A stretch of DNA of 64,000 nt, taken from contig NZ_SJKD01000013.1 of NCBI RefSeq assembly GCF_004331485.1, positions 62,001 to 126,000 on the forward strand, in the 5' to 3' direction. Position numbers and translations under genes: made by a program. The notes beneath the pieces are model-generated. The model had not been told where the DNA came from. It made no database searches and saw only the letters and a program-made list of their open reading frames with translations. Positions 12,044 to 20,500 of this stretch are shown in pieces. The stretch is from Kribbella capetownensis. GTDB taxonomy: Bacteria; Actinomycetota; Actinomycetes; Propionibacteriales; Kribbellaceae. The stretch's first letter is position 1. Each line of letters starts with the position of its first letter.

Positions 12044-12092
12044 TGGGGTGGTCCCCCATATCGTAGCAATTCTTGACCGGGGGGCCACCCCA
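12044..12092. promoter_or_regulatory. Probable TetR operator (14-bp inverted repeat)
   Basis: TGGGGTGGTCCCCC at 12044-12057 and GGGGGGCCACCCCA at 12079-12092 are inverted copies matching at 13 of 14 positions, with a 21-bp spacer. It lies in the 88-bp gap between the divergent tetR and LLM genes, 20 bp from each start codon. Confidence 0.65.
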
Positions 12093-12112
12093 CTTACCTG
12101 AGGAGCTGCGGG

Positions 12113-12991
12113 ATGCGGATCGGACTGGCATTCGGGGACGTCCGGGGACAACGCGATCTCGCCGAGATCACCCGGCAGATCCGGGCGACGAGCGGCACCG
12201 CCTGGATCTCGCAGGGACCGAACCTCGACGCCCTCACCACCCTCGCGGTCGCCGGCGATGGCCCTGCGGAGATCGGCACCGCGGTAGTGCCGGTGGCGCA
12301 GCGGCATCCGCTGGTGCTGGCGAGTCAGGCGCTGACCGCGCAAGCCGCGACTGGCAATCGTTTGATTCTGGGGATCGGCGCGGGCATCTCGCGGATGGTC
12401 GACTCGGTGTTCGGGCTGCCCACCGACCGGCCGGCTCGACGGCTGCGTGAGTACCTCGAAGTACTACGGCCACTCCTCCGCGGCGAGCCTGTCGACCATC
12501 ACGGCGAGACGCTCACCGCAGTCGGCGCGGTCAGCGTGGACGGTGCCGTCGCACCACCTGTCCTGGTCGCGGCGCTCGGCCCGGCGATGCTGCGGGTCGC
12601 GGGCGAGCTCGCCGACGGGACGATCACCTGGATGACCGGCCCTCGTACTCTCGCCAGTCACGTCGTCCCCTCGATCACCAGGGCGGCCAACGGGCGCACA
12701 CCCCGGATCGTGGCCGGTCTCGCGATCTGCGTGACCGCCGAGGAGGACGCCGTACGCGGCCGGTTCGCGACCGACTACGCGCTGGCCGGACAGGTCCCGG
12801 AGTACCGCGCCATGCTCGACCGCGAAGGCGTCAACGGACCAGCCGACGTACTGCTCGCGGGAGACGAGGACGCAATCGCCAAGCAGCTCGACCAGCTACG
12901 CGACACCGGCATCACCGACCTGATGCTCGCCCCGATCGGTCCACGGCCCGAGCAAGCCCACACCGTGGAGTTGCTTAGACTGATGCGGTGA
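12113..12991 (+). CDS. LLM-class (probably F420-dependent) oxidoreductase
   Basis: 292 aa TIM-barrel protein of the bacterial luciferase-like monooxygenase family; actinobacterial members commonly use F420. Seen: the opening strand MRIGLAFGD, GTAVVPVAQRHPLVLASQALTA, the family-typical LILGIGAGIS, and DGTITWMTGPRTL near 190. RBS GAGGAG lies 9 nt before the ATG. Controlled presumably by the divergent TetR. Substrate unknown. Flavin versus F420 cannot be settled by eye. Confidence 0.82.
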   Translation: MRIGLAFGDVRGQRDLAEITRQIRATSGTAWISQGPNLDALTTLAVAGDGPAEIGTAVVPVAQRHPLVLASQALTAQAATGNRLILGIGAGISRMVDSVFGLPTDRPARRLREYLEVLRPLLRGEPVDHHGETLTAVGAVSVDGAVAPPVLVAALGPAMLRVAGELADGTITWMTGPRTLASHVVPSITRAANGRTPRIVAGLAICVTAEEDAVRGRFATDYALAGQVPEYRAMLDREGVNGPADVLLAGDEDAIAKQLDQLRDTGITDLMLAPIGPRPEQAHTVELLRLMR

Positions 12992-13105
12992 CCTCGCCGA
13001 AACATGCGGCGGTTGTCCGCTAGCTGAGTCGTCTGCTCCCCGGGCGCCGTACCGGCCCTCGGGTGAGCCGTGCTGCCCAACTCGAACTCCTGGCAGGGAC
13101 GCCTC

Positions 13106-14113
13106 ATGGCCGTCATCACGGTGAACGACACACTCTCCGCGGATCGGGCGCTGCGCCTCATCGACCGCGGTTCCACTCTTGTCTGGGACGGTGATTTCCA
13201 GAACGCGAAACAGCTGCTGGCCGCGCTCGGCCGCCGACTCCCGGCAGCCGATGCCGGCAGCTTCCACGTGCGGCGCCGTCGTCAGGCCCGGCGCGCGCAG
13301 GTGCTCAACTCCTTGCTGATAGCGACTCACGACCACACCATCCATCTACGCCGGGCACCCGACGTTCGGCAGGCCTGCCTGGAGGCGTACGGGCCGCCCG
13401 ACGGCGAGCGGCTCGTGCCGTTGCGGGAGTTGCTCGGCGTCATCGGTGCGCACCAGTTGCGCATCGAGGGAGTCCAGGTGCCGGCCCTCGGCGCCCGGAT
13501 CCATCCGCACTACGGCGTCTTCGCCCCGACGCGATCGGAGTACGTCGACCTGGTCGGCGACCGCCCGTTGCCGCGACCGGCGGTCGCCTTCGACATCGGG
13601 ACCGGAACCGGGGTGCTGGCCGCGGTACTGGCTCGGCGAGGTGTTCCCAAGGTCGTTGCCACGGACAACAGTGTGCAGGCGGTCGAGTGCGCGCGGGACA
13701 ACCTCCGGCGGCTCGGGCTGCAGGGTCGCGTCCAGGTGGTCGAGACCGACCTGTTCCCACCCGGACGGGCCGATCTCGTGGTGTGCAATCCGCCGTGGAT
13801 CCCGGCCCGGCCGATCACGCTGCTGGACCACGCGGTGTACGACGAGGACGGGCGGATGCTGCGCGGCTTCCTCGGACAGGTGCACGACCATCTGAACCCG
13901 GGTGGCGAGGTCTGGCTGGTGTTGTCCGACCTGGCCGAGCACCTCGGGCTCAGGTCGCGCGCCGAGCTGCTGGACGGGTTCCGGTCCGCCGGTCTGCGGG
14001 TCACCGGCCGGGCGGACGCCGTACCGCGGCATCGGCGGGCACGGGACAACGAGGTGACTTCGCTGTGGCAGCTCTGTCCATCCGGCGGATCGCCGTTCGT
14101 GGAGGGGGCATGA
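13106..14113 (+). CDS. Class I SAM-dependent methyltransferase with NPPW motif
   Basis: 335 aa. The SAM-binding glycine loop FDIGTGTGVLAAVLARRG is near residue 160 and the catalytic VVCNPPW near 227, a motif of N- and O-methyltransferases acting on planar amides or bases (HemK/RsmC/YtxK-like). The N-terminal 140 residues are basic (HVRRRRQARRAQ) and could bind nucleic acid. The ATG at 13106 is preferred over GTG 13070 because AGGGA precedes it. The 114-bp gap upstream has GC-rich inverted segments, but I could not assign it to a known riboswitch. Coupled by ATGA to the next gene. Target unknown. Confidence 0.8.
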   Translation: MAVITVNDTLSADRALRLIDRGSTLVWDGDFQNAKQLLAALGRRLPAADAGSFHVRRRRQARRAQVLNSLLIATHDHTIHLRRAPDVRQACLEAYGPPDGERLVPLRELLGVIGAHQLRIEGVQVPALGARIHPHYGVFAPTRSEYVDLVGDRPLPRPAVAFDIGTGTGVLAAVLARRGVPKVVATDNSVQAVECARDNLRRLGLQGRVQVVETDLFPPGRADLVVCNPPWIPARPITLLDHAVYDEDGRMLRGFLGQVHDHLNPGGEVWLVLSDLAEHLGLRSRAELLDGFRSAGLRVTGRADAVPRHRRARDNEVTSLWQLCPSGGSPFVEGA

Positions 14114-14919
14114 ACAACACATTGGTAGTTGAGGATGCTGAGTTGTACTACGAGGTGCGTGGAGACGGGCCGTTGGTGGTGCTGGTGGGGGCGCCGATGG
14201 GGGCGGACTCGTTCGCGCCGTTGGCTGACCTGCTGGCCACGGACCACACGGTTCTGACGCTGGATCCGCGTGGGGTGGGTCGCAGCACGCTCCGGCCTGG
14301 TGGGACGTCGACACCCGAGCAGCGGGCCGACGACCTGGCGCGGCTGATCCGGTACGTCGGCGACGGGCCGGCGGCGGTGTTCGGGTCGAGCGGTGGGGCG
14401 GTGAGCGTACTGGCGCTGGCCCAGGCGTACCCGGAACTGGTGAGCACGGTGATCGCCCACGAACCGCCGCTCGACCGCCTGGTCGAGGACGGTGACGAGC
14501 TGCTGGCCAAGTCCGAGCGGATGATGGCCGGCTACCTGGCCGGGGATGTGGTCGGCGCCTGGAAGCAGTTCTTCGCGCTGGCGAACATCCCGGTGCCGGA
14601 CGGCATGGTCGAGGCGATGTTCGGCGGCGAGCGGGATCCGCAGCAGGTCGCCGACGAGCGGTTCTGGTTCGCCCACGAGCTGCGCGAGACGGTGACCTGG
14701 GTGCCGGACCTGGACCGGTTGCGCGAGAGCGGCGTACGGATCGTGGTCGGCATCGGCGAGGAGTCGACCGGTCAGCTCTGCGACCGGACCTCGACCGCGC
14801 TGGCCGGCCGGCTCGGCATCGCCCCGAGCCGGTTCCCCGGCGACCACACCGGCTTCGCCGACCGGCCGGAGCCGTTCGCCACCGCCCTGCGCGCGGAACT
14901 GGCCGTCGAGGTGAGGTGA
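14110..14919 (+). CDS. Alpha/beta hydrolase
   Basis: 269 aa alpha/beta-hydrolase fold. Nucleophile elbow GSSGG with S94; LTLDPRGVGRS near 49-60 is the usual strand-loop after the oxyanion region; the catalytic histidine is probably in FPGDHTGFADRP close to the C-terminus. No signal peptide or membrane segment. Starts in an ATGA overlap with the methyltransferase gene, so the two are translated from one mRNA. Related in motif style to the two leftward hydrolases at 15809-17367, though not identical. Substrate unknown. Confidence 0.82.
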   Translation: MNNTLVVEDAELYYEVRGDGPLVVLVGAPMGADSFAPLADLLATDHTVLTLDPRGVGRSTLRPGGTSTPEQRADDLARLIRYVGDGPAAVFGSSGGAVSVLALAQAYPELVSTVIAHEPPLDRLVEDGDELLAKSERMMAGYLAGDVVGAWKQFFALANIPVPDGMVEAMFGGERDPQQVADERFWFAHELRETVTWVPDLDRLRESGVRIVVGIGEESTGQLCDRTSTALAGRLGIAPSRFPGDHTGFADRPEPFATALRAELAVEVR

Positions 14920-14948
14920 GACTCCCCGTAGGCCGTCAGGAGGAGTAT

Positions 14949-15050
14949 GTGAAGCTGGAGGTGTCCGGTGCGTGCGGTGGTGTGAACGCGGTCGCATCGG
15001 GCACCGGTCGGAGGTGCCTGGCGGGTTCCGTTCACCGCGTGGCGCCTTGA
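14949..15050 (+). CDS. Possible 33-codon leader or small ORF before sod
   Basis: A GTG-initiated frame of 33 codons with a good Shine-Dalgarno (AGGAGG then 6 nt) fills the gap between the hydrolase and the superoxide dismutase gene. It ends (TGA at 15048-15050) inside the -35 element of the SoxR-type promoter. The peptide has two cysteines and no recognisable domain. It may be chance; the only support is the RBS and position. Confidence 0.2.
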   Translation: MKLEVSGACGGVNAVASGTGRRCLAGSVHRVAP

Positions 15051-15077
15051 CCTCAACCGTGGTTGAAGTTTCAAGCT
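15047..15077 (+). promoter_or_regulatory. SoxR/MerR-type promoter of superoxide dismutase
   Basis: TTGACC (-35, 15047-15052) overlaps the dyad CCTCAA-CCGTGG-TTGAAG (15051-15068); a CAAGCT hexamer at 15072-15077 stands 19 bp after the -35, the stretched spacing that MerR-family activators such as SoxR work on. The dyad layout equals that of the E. coli soxS operator, and a second copy with the same geometry is at 23020-23050. Confidence 0.6.
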
Positions 15078-15139
15078 GGTGCCGCTGAAACAGGACATCG
15101 GAGATATCGGCCCTCGCGGGCCCCGACGAAGGAGCAGAG

Positions 15140-15766
15140 TTGACCACGTACACGCTTCCCGACCTCCCCTACGACTACGGCGCACTGGCGCCGAGCATCG
15201 CCGGCGAGATCATGGAGCTGCACCACTCCAAGCACCACCAGACCTATGTGAACGGCCTGAACGACACCCTGGAGAAGCTGGCCGCGGCCCGCGAGAAGGG
15301 CGACTTCGGCGCGATCGTCGGGCTGGAGAAGTCGCTCGCCTTCAACCTCGGCGGGCACGTGAACCACTCGATCTTCTGGAAGAACCTGTCGCCGGACGGT
15401 GGCGACAAGCCGGACGGCGAGCTGGGCGCGGCGATCGACGAGTACTTCGGCTCGTTCGACGGCTTCCAGTCCCACTTCACCGCCAGCGCCACCACCATCC
15501 AGGGCTCCGGCTGGGCGATTCTCGGCTGGGACGCGCTGGCCGGGCGGCTGCTCGTCCACCAGCTGTACGACCAGCAGGGCAACCTGCCGGCCGGGCAGAT
15601 CCCGATCGTGATGCTGGACATGTGGGAGCACGCGTTCTACCTGCAGTACAAGAACGTGAAGCCGGACTACGTCAAGGCCTGGTGGAACGTGGTGAACTGG
15701 GGCGACGCGCAGGCCCGCTTCGACGCGGCCCGCGCCGGAGCCGGCAACCTCATCGCCGGCGCCTGA
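15140..15766 (+). CDS. sodA: Fe/Mn superoxide dismutase
   Basis: 208 aa, the usual length. Dismutates superoxide to O2 and H2O2 in the cytoplasm. All four metal ligands are visible: H28 (ELHHSKHH), H76 (GGHVNHSIFW), D160 and H164 (MLDMWEHAFYLQY). Starts at TTG with AAGGAG 5 nt upstream; no better start exists in frame. Preceded by a promoter with a SoxR/MerR-type dyad, which would make it redox-inducible. Iron versus manganese preference cannot be told with confidence. Confidence 0.95.
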   Translation: MTTYTLPDLPYDYGALAPSIAGEIMELHHSKHHQTYVNGLNDTLEKLAAAREKGDFGAIVGLEKSLAFNLGGHVNHSIFWKNLSPDGGDKPDGELGAAIDEYFGSFDGFQSHFTASATTIQGSGWAILGWDALAGRLLVHQLYDQQGNLPAGQIPIVMLDMWEHAFYLQYKNVKPDYVKAWWNVVNWGDAQARFDAARAGAGNLIAGA

Positions 15767-15808
15767 TCGCCGTCCGGGGTCCGGCGTGGTGTCGCCGGAC
15801 CCCGGAGC

Positions 15809-16597
15809 TCAGTTCGTGAAGAACCCGGTCAGTACCGGGGCGATCGCGGTCGCCTTGATCAGGTGGTTCTGACCGGGGACCTCGCGGTGCTCGGCACCGG
15901 GTACGGCGTCCGCCAGCGCACGCACCGAGGTCTTCATCCAGGCCGGGCTCTTGCCGCCGTTGACCACCAGGGCCGGTACGCCGATCGCCGCCCACTGGGA
16001 CGCGTCCAGCGGCTTGCCGGCCACATTGCCGCCGACGACGCGGGCGTCGTACGGAAGCGTGGGGGCCATCGCCTTCAGGTGCTTCCAGGCCGGCACCAGC
16101 TTCATCATCGTGACCATCGGGCCGGGCAGGCCGATCACCGTGGTCATGAAGTACCGGACCGCGTCGGCCGGCTCGCGATCCTCGAGGTCCTGCACCCAGG
16201 TCACCGGGATCTGCTTGCGGCTGTCGTCGACCACGAACGGCGGCTCGAACGCGACCACCTTCTCGATCGCCAACCCTGCCGCCGCGGCCCGCAGTGCCAG
16301 CGCCGCCCCGGACGACGAGCCATACACGTACGCCGAACCACCGGCCGCCTCGATCACCGCGGCCAGGTCCTCGATCTCGCGCTCCACCTCGTAGGTCTCC
16401 GCGTTGCCGGAGTCGCCGCGGCCGCGCCGGTCGTAGTTGTAGACCGTGAAGCTCGACGCCAGCGCCTCGGCCAGTCCGGGCATCGGGCCTTGCGACCGAC
16501 CGCACAGCGCGCCGTCGACCAGGACCAGCGCCGGCCCTTCTCCACGCTTGTCGTAGGCGATCGTCGTACCGTCCTTGGAGACCACTGTGCTGCTCAT
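15809..16597 (-). CDS. Alpha/beta hydrolase (tandem paralogue B)
   Basis: 262 aa. GSSSG elbow with S95, preceded by the strand-loop TVYNYDRRGRGDSG; the catalytic His is likely in VPGQNHLIKA near the C-terminus. It begins in an ATGA overlap with the upstream hydrolase and shares YNYDRRGRGDSG and the overall plan with it, so the two are a tandem duplication. Soluble, no signal peptide. Substrate unknown; similar pairs are often labelled chloroperoxidase/esterase-like without proof. Confidence 0.82.
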   Translation of the reverse strand: MSSTVVSKDGTTIAYDKRGEGPALVLVDGALCGRSQGPMPGLAEALASSFTVYNYDRRGRGDSGNAETYEVEREIEDLAAVIEAAGGSAYVYGSSSGAALALRAAAAGLAIEKVVAFEPPFVVDDSRKQIPVTWVQDLEDREPADAVRYFMTTVIGLPGPMVTMMKLVPAWKHLKAMAPTLPYDARVVGGNVAGKPLDASQWAAIGVPALVVNGGKSPAWMKTSVRALADAVPGAEHREVPGQNHLIKATAIAPVLTGFFTN

Positions 16598-17367
16598 GCG
16601 AAGAACTCCTTCAGCGCGGGGGCCAGAGCGGCCGCGTCCACATTGTGCTGCTGATCCGGGACCACACCGGCCGTGGCGCCCGGGATCGCGTCCACTACAG
16701 CTTGGTTGCCTTGCTTCATCCATTCCTCTGACGCTCCGCCGGTGAACACCCGGGTCGGAACGGTCACCGAGCTCGCGGCGGCCGGGATCGAGTAGTCGCC
16801 CATCACGGTCGCGTCGTACGCGAGGGTGTGTGCGATCGCCTCCTGAGCCGGCCACCACGGCGACTCCTTCGCCATCGCGACGAACTCGGCCGGCAGCCCG
16901 ACCACCTCGGCCATGAAGTACTCGGCCGCCTTGTCCCGGCGGCCCTCGGCCACGAACGCGCGATAGATCGACGCCGTGTCGGCGGGCGGCCGCTTCCGCG
17001 GGCCTTCGAGGATGTACGGCGGCTCCCAGAGCGCGAGCTTGGTCACCGGGCGGCCGGCCGCGGTCGCGAGGAGGGCGAGCGCCGCACCGGACGACGTTCC
17101 GTACAGGTGGGCCGAGCCGCCCGCGACCGCGAAGATCGCGTCCAGGTCCTCGAACTCACGCTCGATCGCGTACTGCGGTGCGTCGCCGGAATCGCCGCGG
17201 CCGCGCCGGTCGTAGTTGTAGACGGTGTGGTTCTCCGCCAGCAGGGCTGCCAGCGGGGCGTTCGACATCCGGTCGACCGAACCGCCGCAGACGAGAACCA
17301 CCGCGGGTCCCTCGCCGAGCCGGTCGTACGCGATGGCGGTGCCGTCCGCCGATGCGACCTTCTCCAT
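16594..17367 (-). CDS. Alpha/beta hydrolase (tandem paralogue A)
   Basis: 257 aa. Nucleophile S92 in YGTSSGAA, strand-loop TVYNYDRRGRGDSG at about 48-61, C-terminal His in VPDQQHNVDA. The ATG at 17367 has a strong AGGAGG six nt upstream; a longer frame to 17409 has none. First gene of a two-gene operon with its paralogue. The divergent GH116-like gene lies 228 bp away and the shared gap carries a CRP-type site. Confidence 0.82.
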   Translation of the reverse strand: MEKVASADGTAIAYDRLGEGPAVVLVCGGSVDRMSNAPLAALLAENHTVYNYDRRGRGDSGDAPQYAIEREFEDLDAIFAVAGGSAHLYGTSSGAALALLATAAGRPVTKLALWEPPYILEGPRKRPPADTASIYRAFVAEGRRDKAAEYFMAEVVGLPAEFVAMAKESPWWPAQEAIAHTLAYDATVMGDYSIPAAASSVTVPTRVFTGGASEEWMKQGNQAVVDAIPGATAGVVPDQQHNVDAAALAPALKEFFA

Positions 17368-17446
17368 GACGTTCCTCCTGAATCGGTGCGGCCACTCAGC
17401 TGGCCTCACCCACTGCGTCGAACATCGGCAGCCCGGATCGACCGCC

Positions 17447-17462
17447 TGTGATCCAGATCACA
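17447..17462. promoter_or_regulatory. Consensus CRP/GlxR-type site
   Basis: TGTGATCCAGATCACA is an exact TGTGA-N6-TCACA match, the binding pattern of CRP and its actinobacterial counterparts (GlxR, Crp). It lies in the divergent gap between the hydrolase pair (80 bp from its start) and the GH116-like gene (133 bp from its start). cAMP or carbon control of the glycosidase would be logical. Confidence 0.6.
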
Positions 17463-17595
17463 CTGGTCGCGGATCCGTCTGCTGGGCCTTCCTCGGACGG
17501 GCGCATATTTCTCGCTCGTGAAATGGATTTCCCAGCGGGGCTGAACGGCCTAAGGTGGCCATCCAAGAGATCCCGGCCGCCCCCTTGGAGATCCC

Positions 17596-20500
17596 ATGGA
17601 CCACACGCCCGACCTCAGCGAATGCTCCAATCCGGCCTGCGGTGGATCCTGCCCACGCGCCGGAGTGGGACGACGAACCTTCCTGTCCATCAGTGCGGCC
17701 GGTGTCGGCATGCTCGCCGCGCCCGGGATGCTGCAAACGGCCCAGGCCATCACACGGATGCCAGCGCTGACCCCGGAGCGGATCGCGGAACTGACGGACC
17801 GCGGTACGCCCACGGAGTACACCTGTGCTGCGCTGGCGAAGATCGGGATGCCGGTCGGCGGCGGGTGCGCCGGCCAGGTCTACCTCTCCGGTGACGGTCG
17901 ACTGTGGGCGTGGGACGTGTCCAACGCGCTGACCTTCCCGTTGGGCGGCGCGGACTTCGCCGGGACCCACTACGCCGTACCGCTGTCCGCGGACGCCGAC
18001 GGCGCGACCCGCTTCCGGCAGGGCTTCGTCCTGCGGGTCGGCGGCCAGACTCGGACCGTCGACGCGAAGGGCTTCGACGACGTCCGATTCACCGGGCAGT
18101 ATCCGCTCGGCCGGGTGTCGTACAAGGGGTCCGACAGCCCGGTCGACGTGACGCTCGAGGCGTTCTCGCCGTTCGTCCCGCTGGCGACGGCGGACTCGAC
18201 GCTGCCGGCCACGATCATGGCGTTCACGCTCCACAACACCTCTGCGCAGCCGGTCGAGGCGACGCTGCTCGGGTACTCCGAGAACCCGGTCTGCCTGGAC
18301 AGCAGGCGCAGCCAGCCGACCACGCAGCGCGCGACGGCGTATGCGTCCGGGATCGAGTGGTCGGCGGCGGACCCGGCGGCTTCGAGCAACGACGACATCC
18401 TCTTCGAGGAGTGGGACAGCGACACGTACGACGGCTGGACCGCGACCGGGGACGCGTTCGGGACCGGGCCGGTGCGACCGGCCGACACTCCCCCGCTGAT
18501 GCAGCGCTTCGGTGACCTGAACATCTCCGGCAGCCGCTTCGTCACGTCGTACAACTTCCGGCTGAGCGGCGGGCCGGACGACCGCACCGGCACGTTGACC
18601 AGCACGCCGTTCGAGATCACCCGCCGGTACGTCGCGGTCGCGCTCGGCGGCGGCAATCACCCTGGCAAGGTCTGTGTGAACGTCGTGGTCGATGGCGCGG
18701 TCGTGGCCACCGCGACCGGCAGCGACAGCGAGCCGCTGGTCGGGCGGATGCTCGACATCGGCGAGTACGAAGGACGCACCGCGCAGATCCAGCTGGTCGA
18801 CTCGGCGACCGGCGCGTGGGCGCACCTCAACTGCGGCAGCATCACGTTCACCGACCGCGCCGACATCGTCTTCGAGGACTGGGAGCGGACGGACTACACC
18901 GGTTGGACGGTGACCGGTACGGCGTTCGGCGCGGGTCCGGTCACGGTGGCCGAGACGCCGGAGAACTTCCGCCGGCCGTTCGGCAACCGCACTGAGTTGA
19001 ACGTCTCCGGCAGCCGGTTCGTCACGTCGTACGACTTCCGGAGCGGCTCGTACGACAGCCCGCAGGGATCGCTGACCAGCCGCGTCTTCACCATCGACCG
19101 CGCGTACATCACCGTGTGGACGGGCGGCGGCAGCAACCCTGACACCACCGTGGTCAATCTGCTCGTCGACGGCGAAGTAGTTGCCTCAGCCAACGGTAGT
19201 GACATCGAACCGCTGGACGCGATCTGCTGGGCGGTCGGCCCGTGGGCCGGACGGTCGGCGCAGCTCCAGATCGTCGATCGATCCAGCGGTGGCTGGGGTC
19301 ACGTGAACGTCGACCGGATCATCTTCAGCGACCGCCCGATCCGCCGGCAGCCGGTGGCCGACCGCACCGACGCCGGCTCCTTCACGATGGCCACGCTGGA
19401 CAAACACCCCGTCGTCCGTCGATCGGTCGCGGCCTGGTCGACCCCGGACGAGTTGTTCGACGCCGCGGACGGACCGGCCGAGGTCGATGGTGCCGCCACC
19501 CAGGTCGGCACGGTCGCCGTGAAGGTCGCACTGCGGCCCGGTGAATCGCGCACGGTGCGGTTCGTCCAGGGCTGGTTCTTCCCGACGCCCGAGCGCCGGC
19601 TGTTCAGCAGCCTGGTCGGCGGATCCACGCTGATGCGGCACTACAGCACCCGCTTCGGCTCCGCGCGCCAAGTGGCGCAGTACGTCGGCACGCACATCGA
19701 GCGGCTCGAGTCCGGCACACGCGAGTGGGTCCGGACCTGGTACGACGACTCGACGCTGCCGCACTGGTTCCTGGAACGCACCCTGGCGACCGTATCGACA
19801 CTGGCGACGGGCACCTGCCACCGCTGGCAGGACGGGCGGTTCTACGCCTGGGAGGGAACGTACTGCTGCTCGGGCACCTGCGAGCACGTCTGGAACTACG
19901 CCCAGGCGATCGCTCGGCTGTTCCCCGACCTCGAACGCGACACCCGCGAGCGGGTCGACCTCGGCATCGCCTACAAGCCGACCGGCGAGATCGGGAATCG
20001 CGGCGAGTCGCCGGACGCCTCCTCGTCGTTCGCCGACGGTCACTGCGGCACGATCCTGCGCATCTACCGCGAACACCAGATGAGCCGGGACTCCGCCTTC
20101 CTGACGCGAGTCTGGCCGAAGGTCAAGGTCTCGGTCGACTACCTCGTCTCGGCCCGCGACGGATCTGACCAGGACGGCATCTTCCGCGGCGGACAGTGGA
20201 ACACCCTCGACACCGAGTGGTTCGGCGAGATCCCCTGGCTGAGCGGGCTGTACGTCGCCGCCCTGCGCGCCGCGGCCGCGATGGCGACCGAGATGGGTGA
20301 CGGCGCCGCGGCCTCGAAGTACACCACGATCGCCAACCGCGGATCGGCGTACCTGAATGGGCCGTTGTGGGACCAGACCTACGGGTACTACGTGCACAAG
20401 GTCGACCCGGCACATCCGGTGCCGAGCACGAACAGAGGTGTGTTCGTCGATCAGCTGTACGGGCAGACGTACGCCGCTCAGCTCGGACTGCCGCGAGTGT

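Noticed and set aside
12992..13105. Possible riboswitch or tRNA (GTTCGAGT on the minus strand)
   Set aside because: The flanking 5-mers do not pair as a T stem and no acceptor or anticodon arm is found; no riboswitch core recognised.
17507..17524. ATTTC-N8-GAAAT dyad upstream of the GH116-like gene
   Set aside because: Only 5-bp arms; too weak to separate from chance next to the exact CRP-type site.
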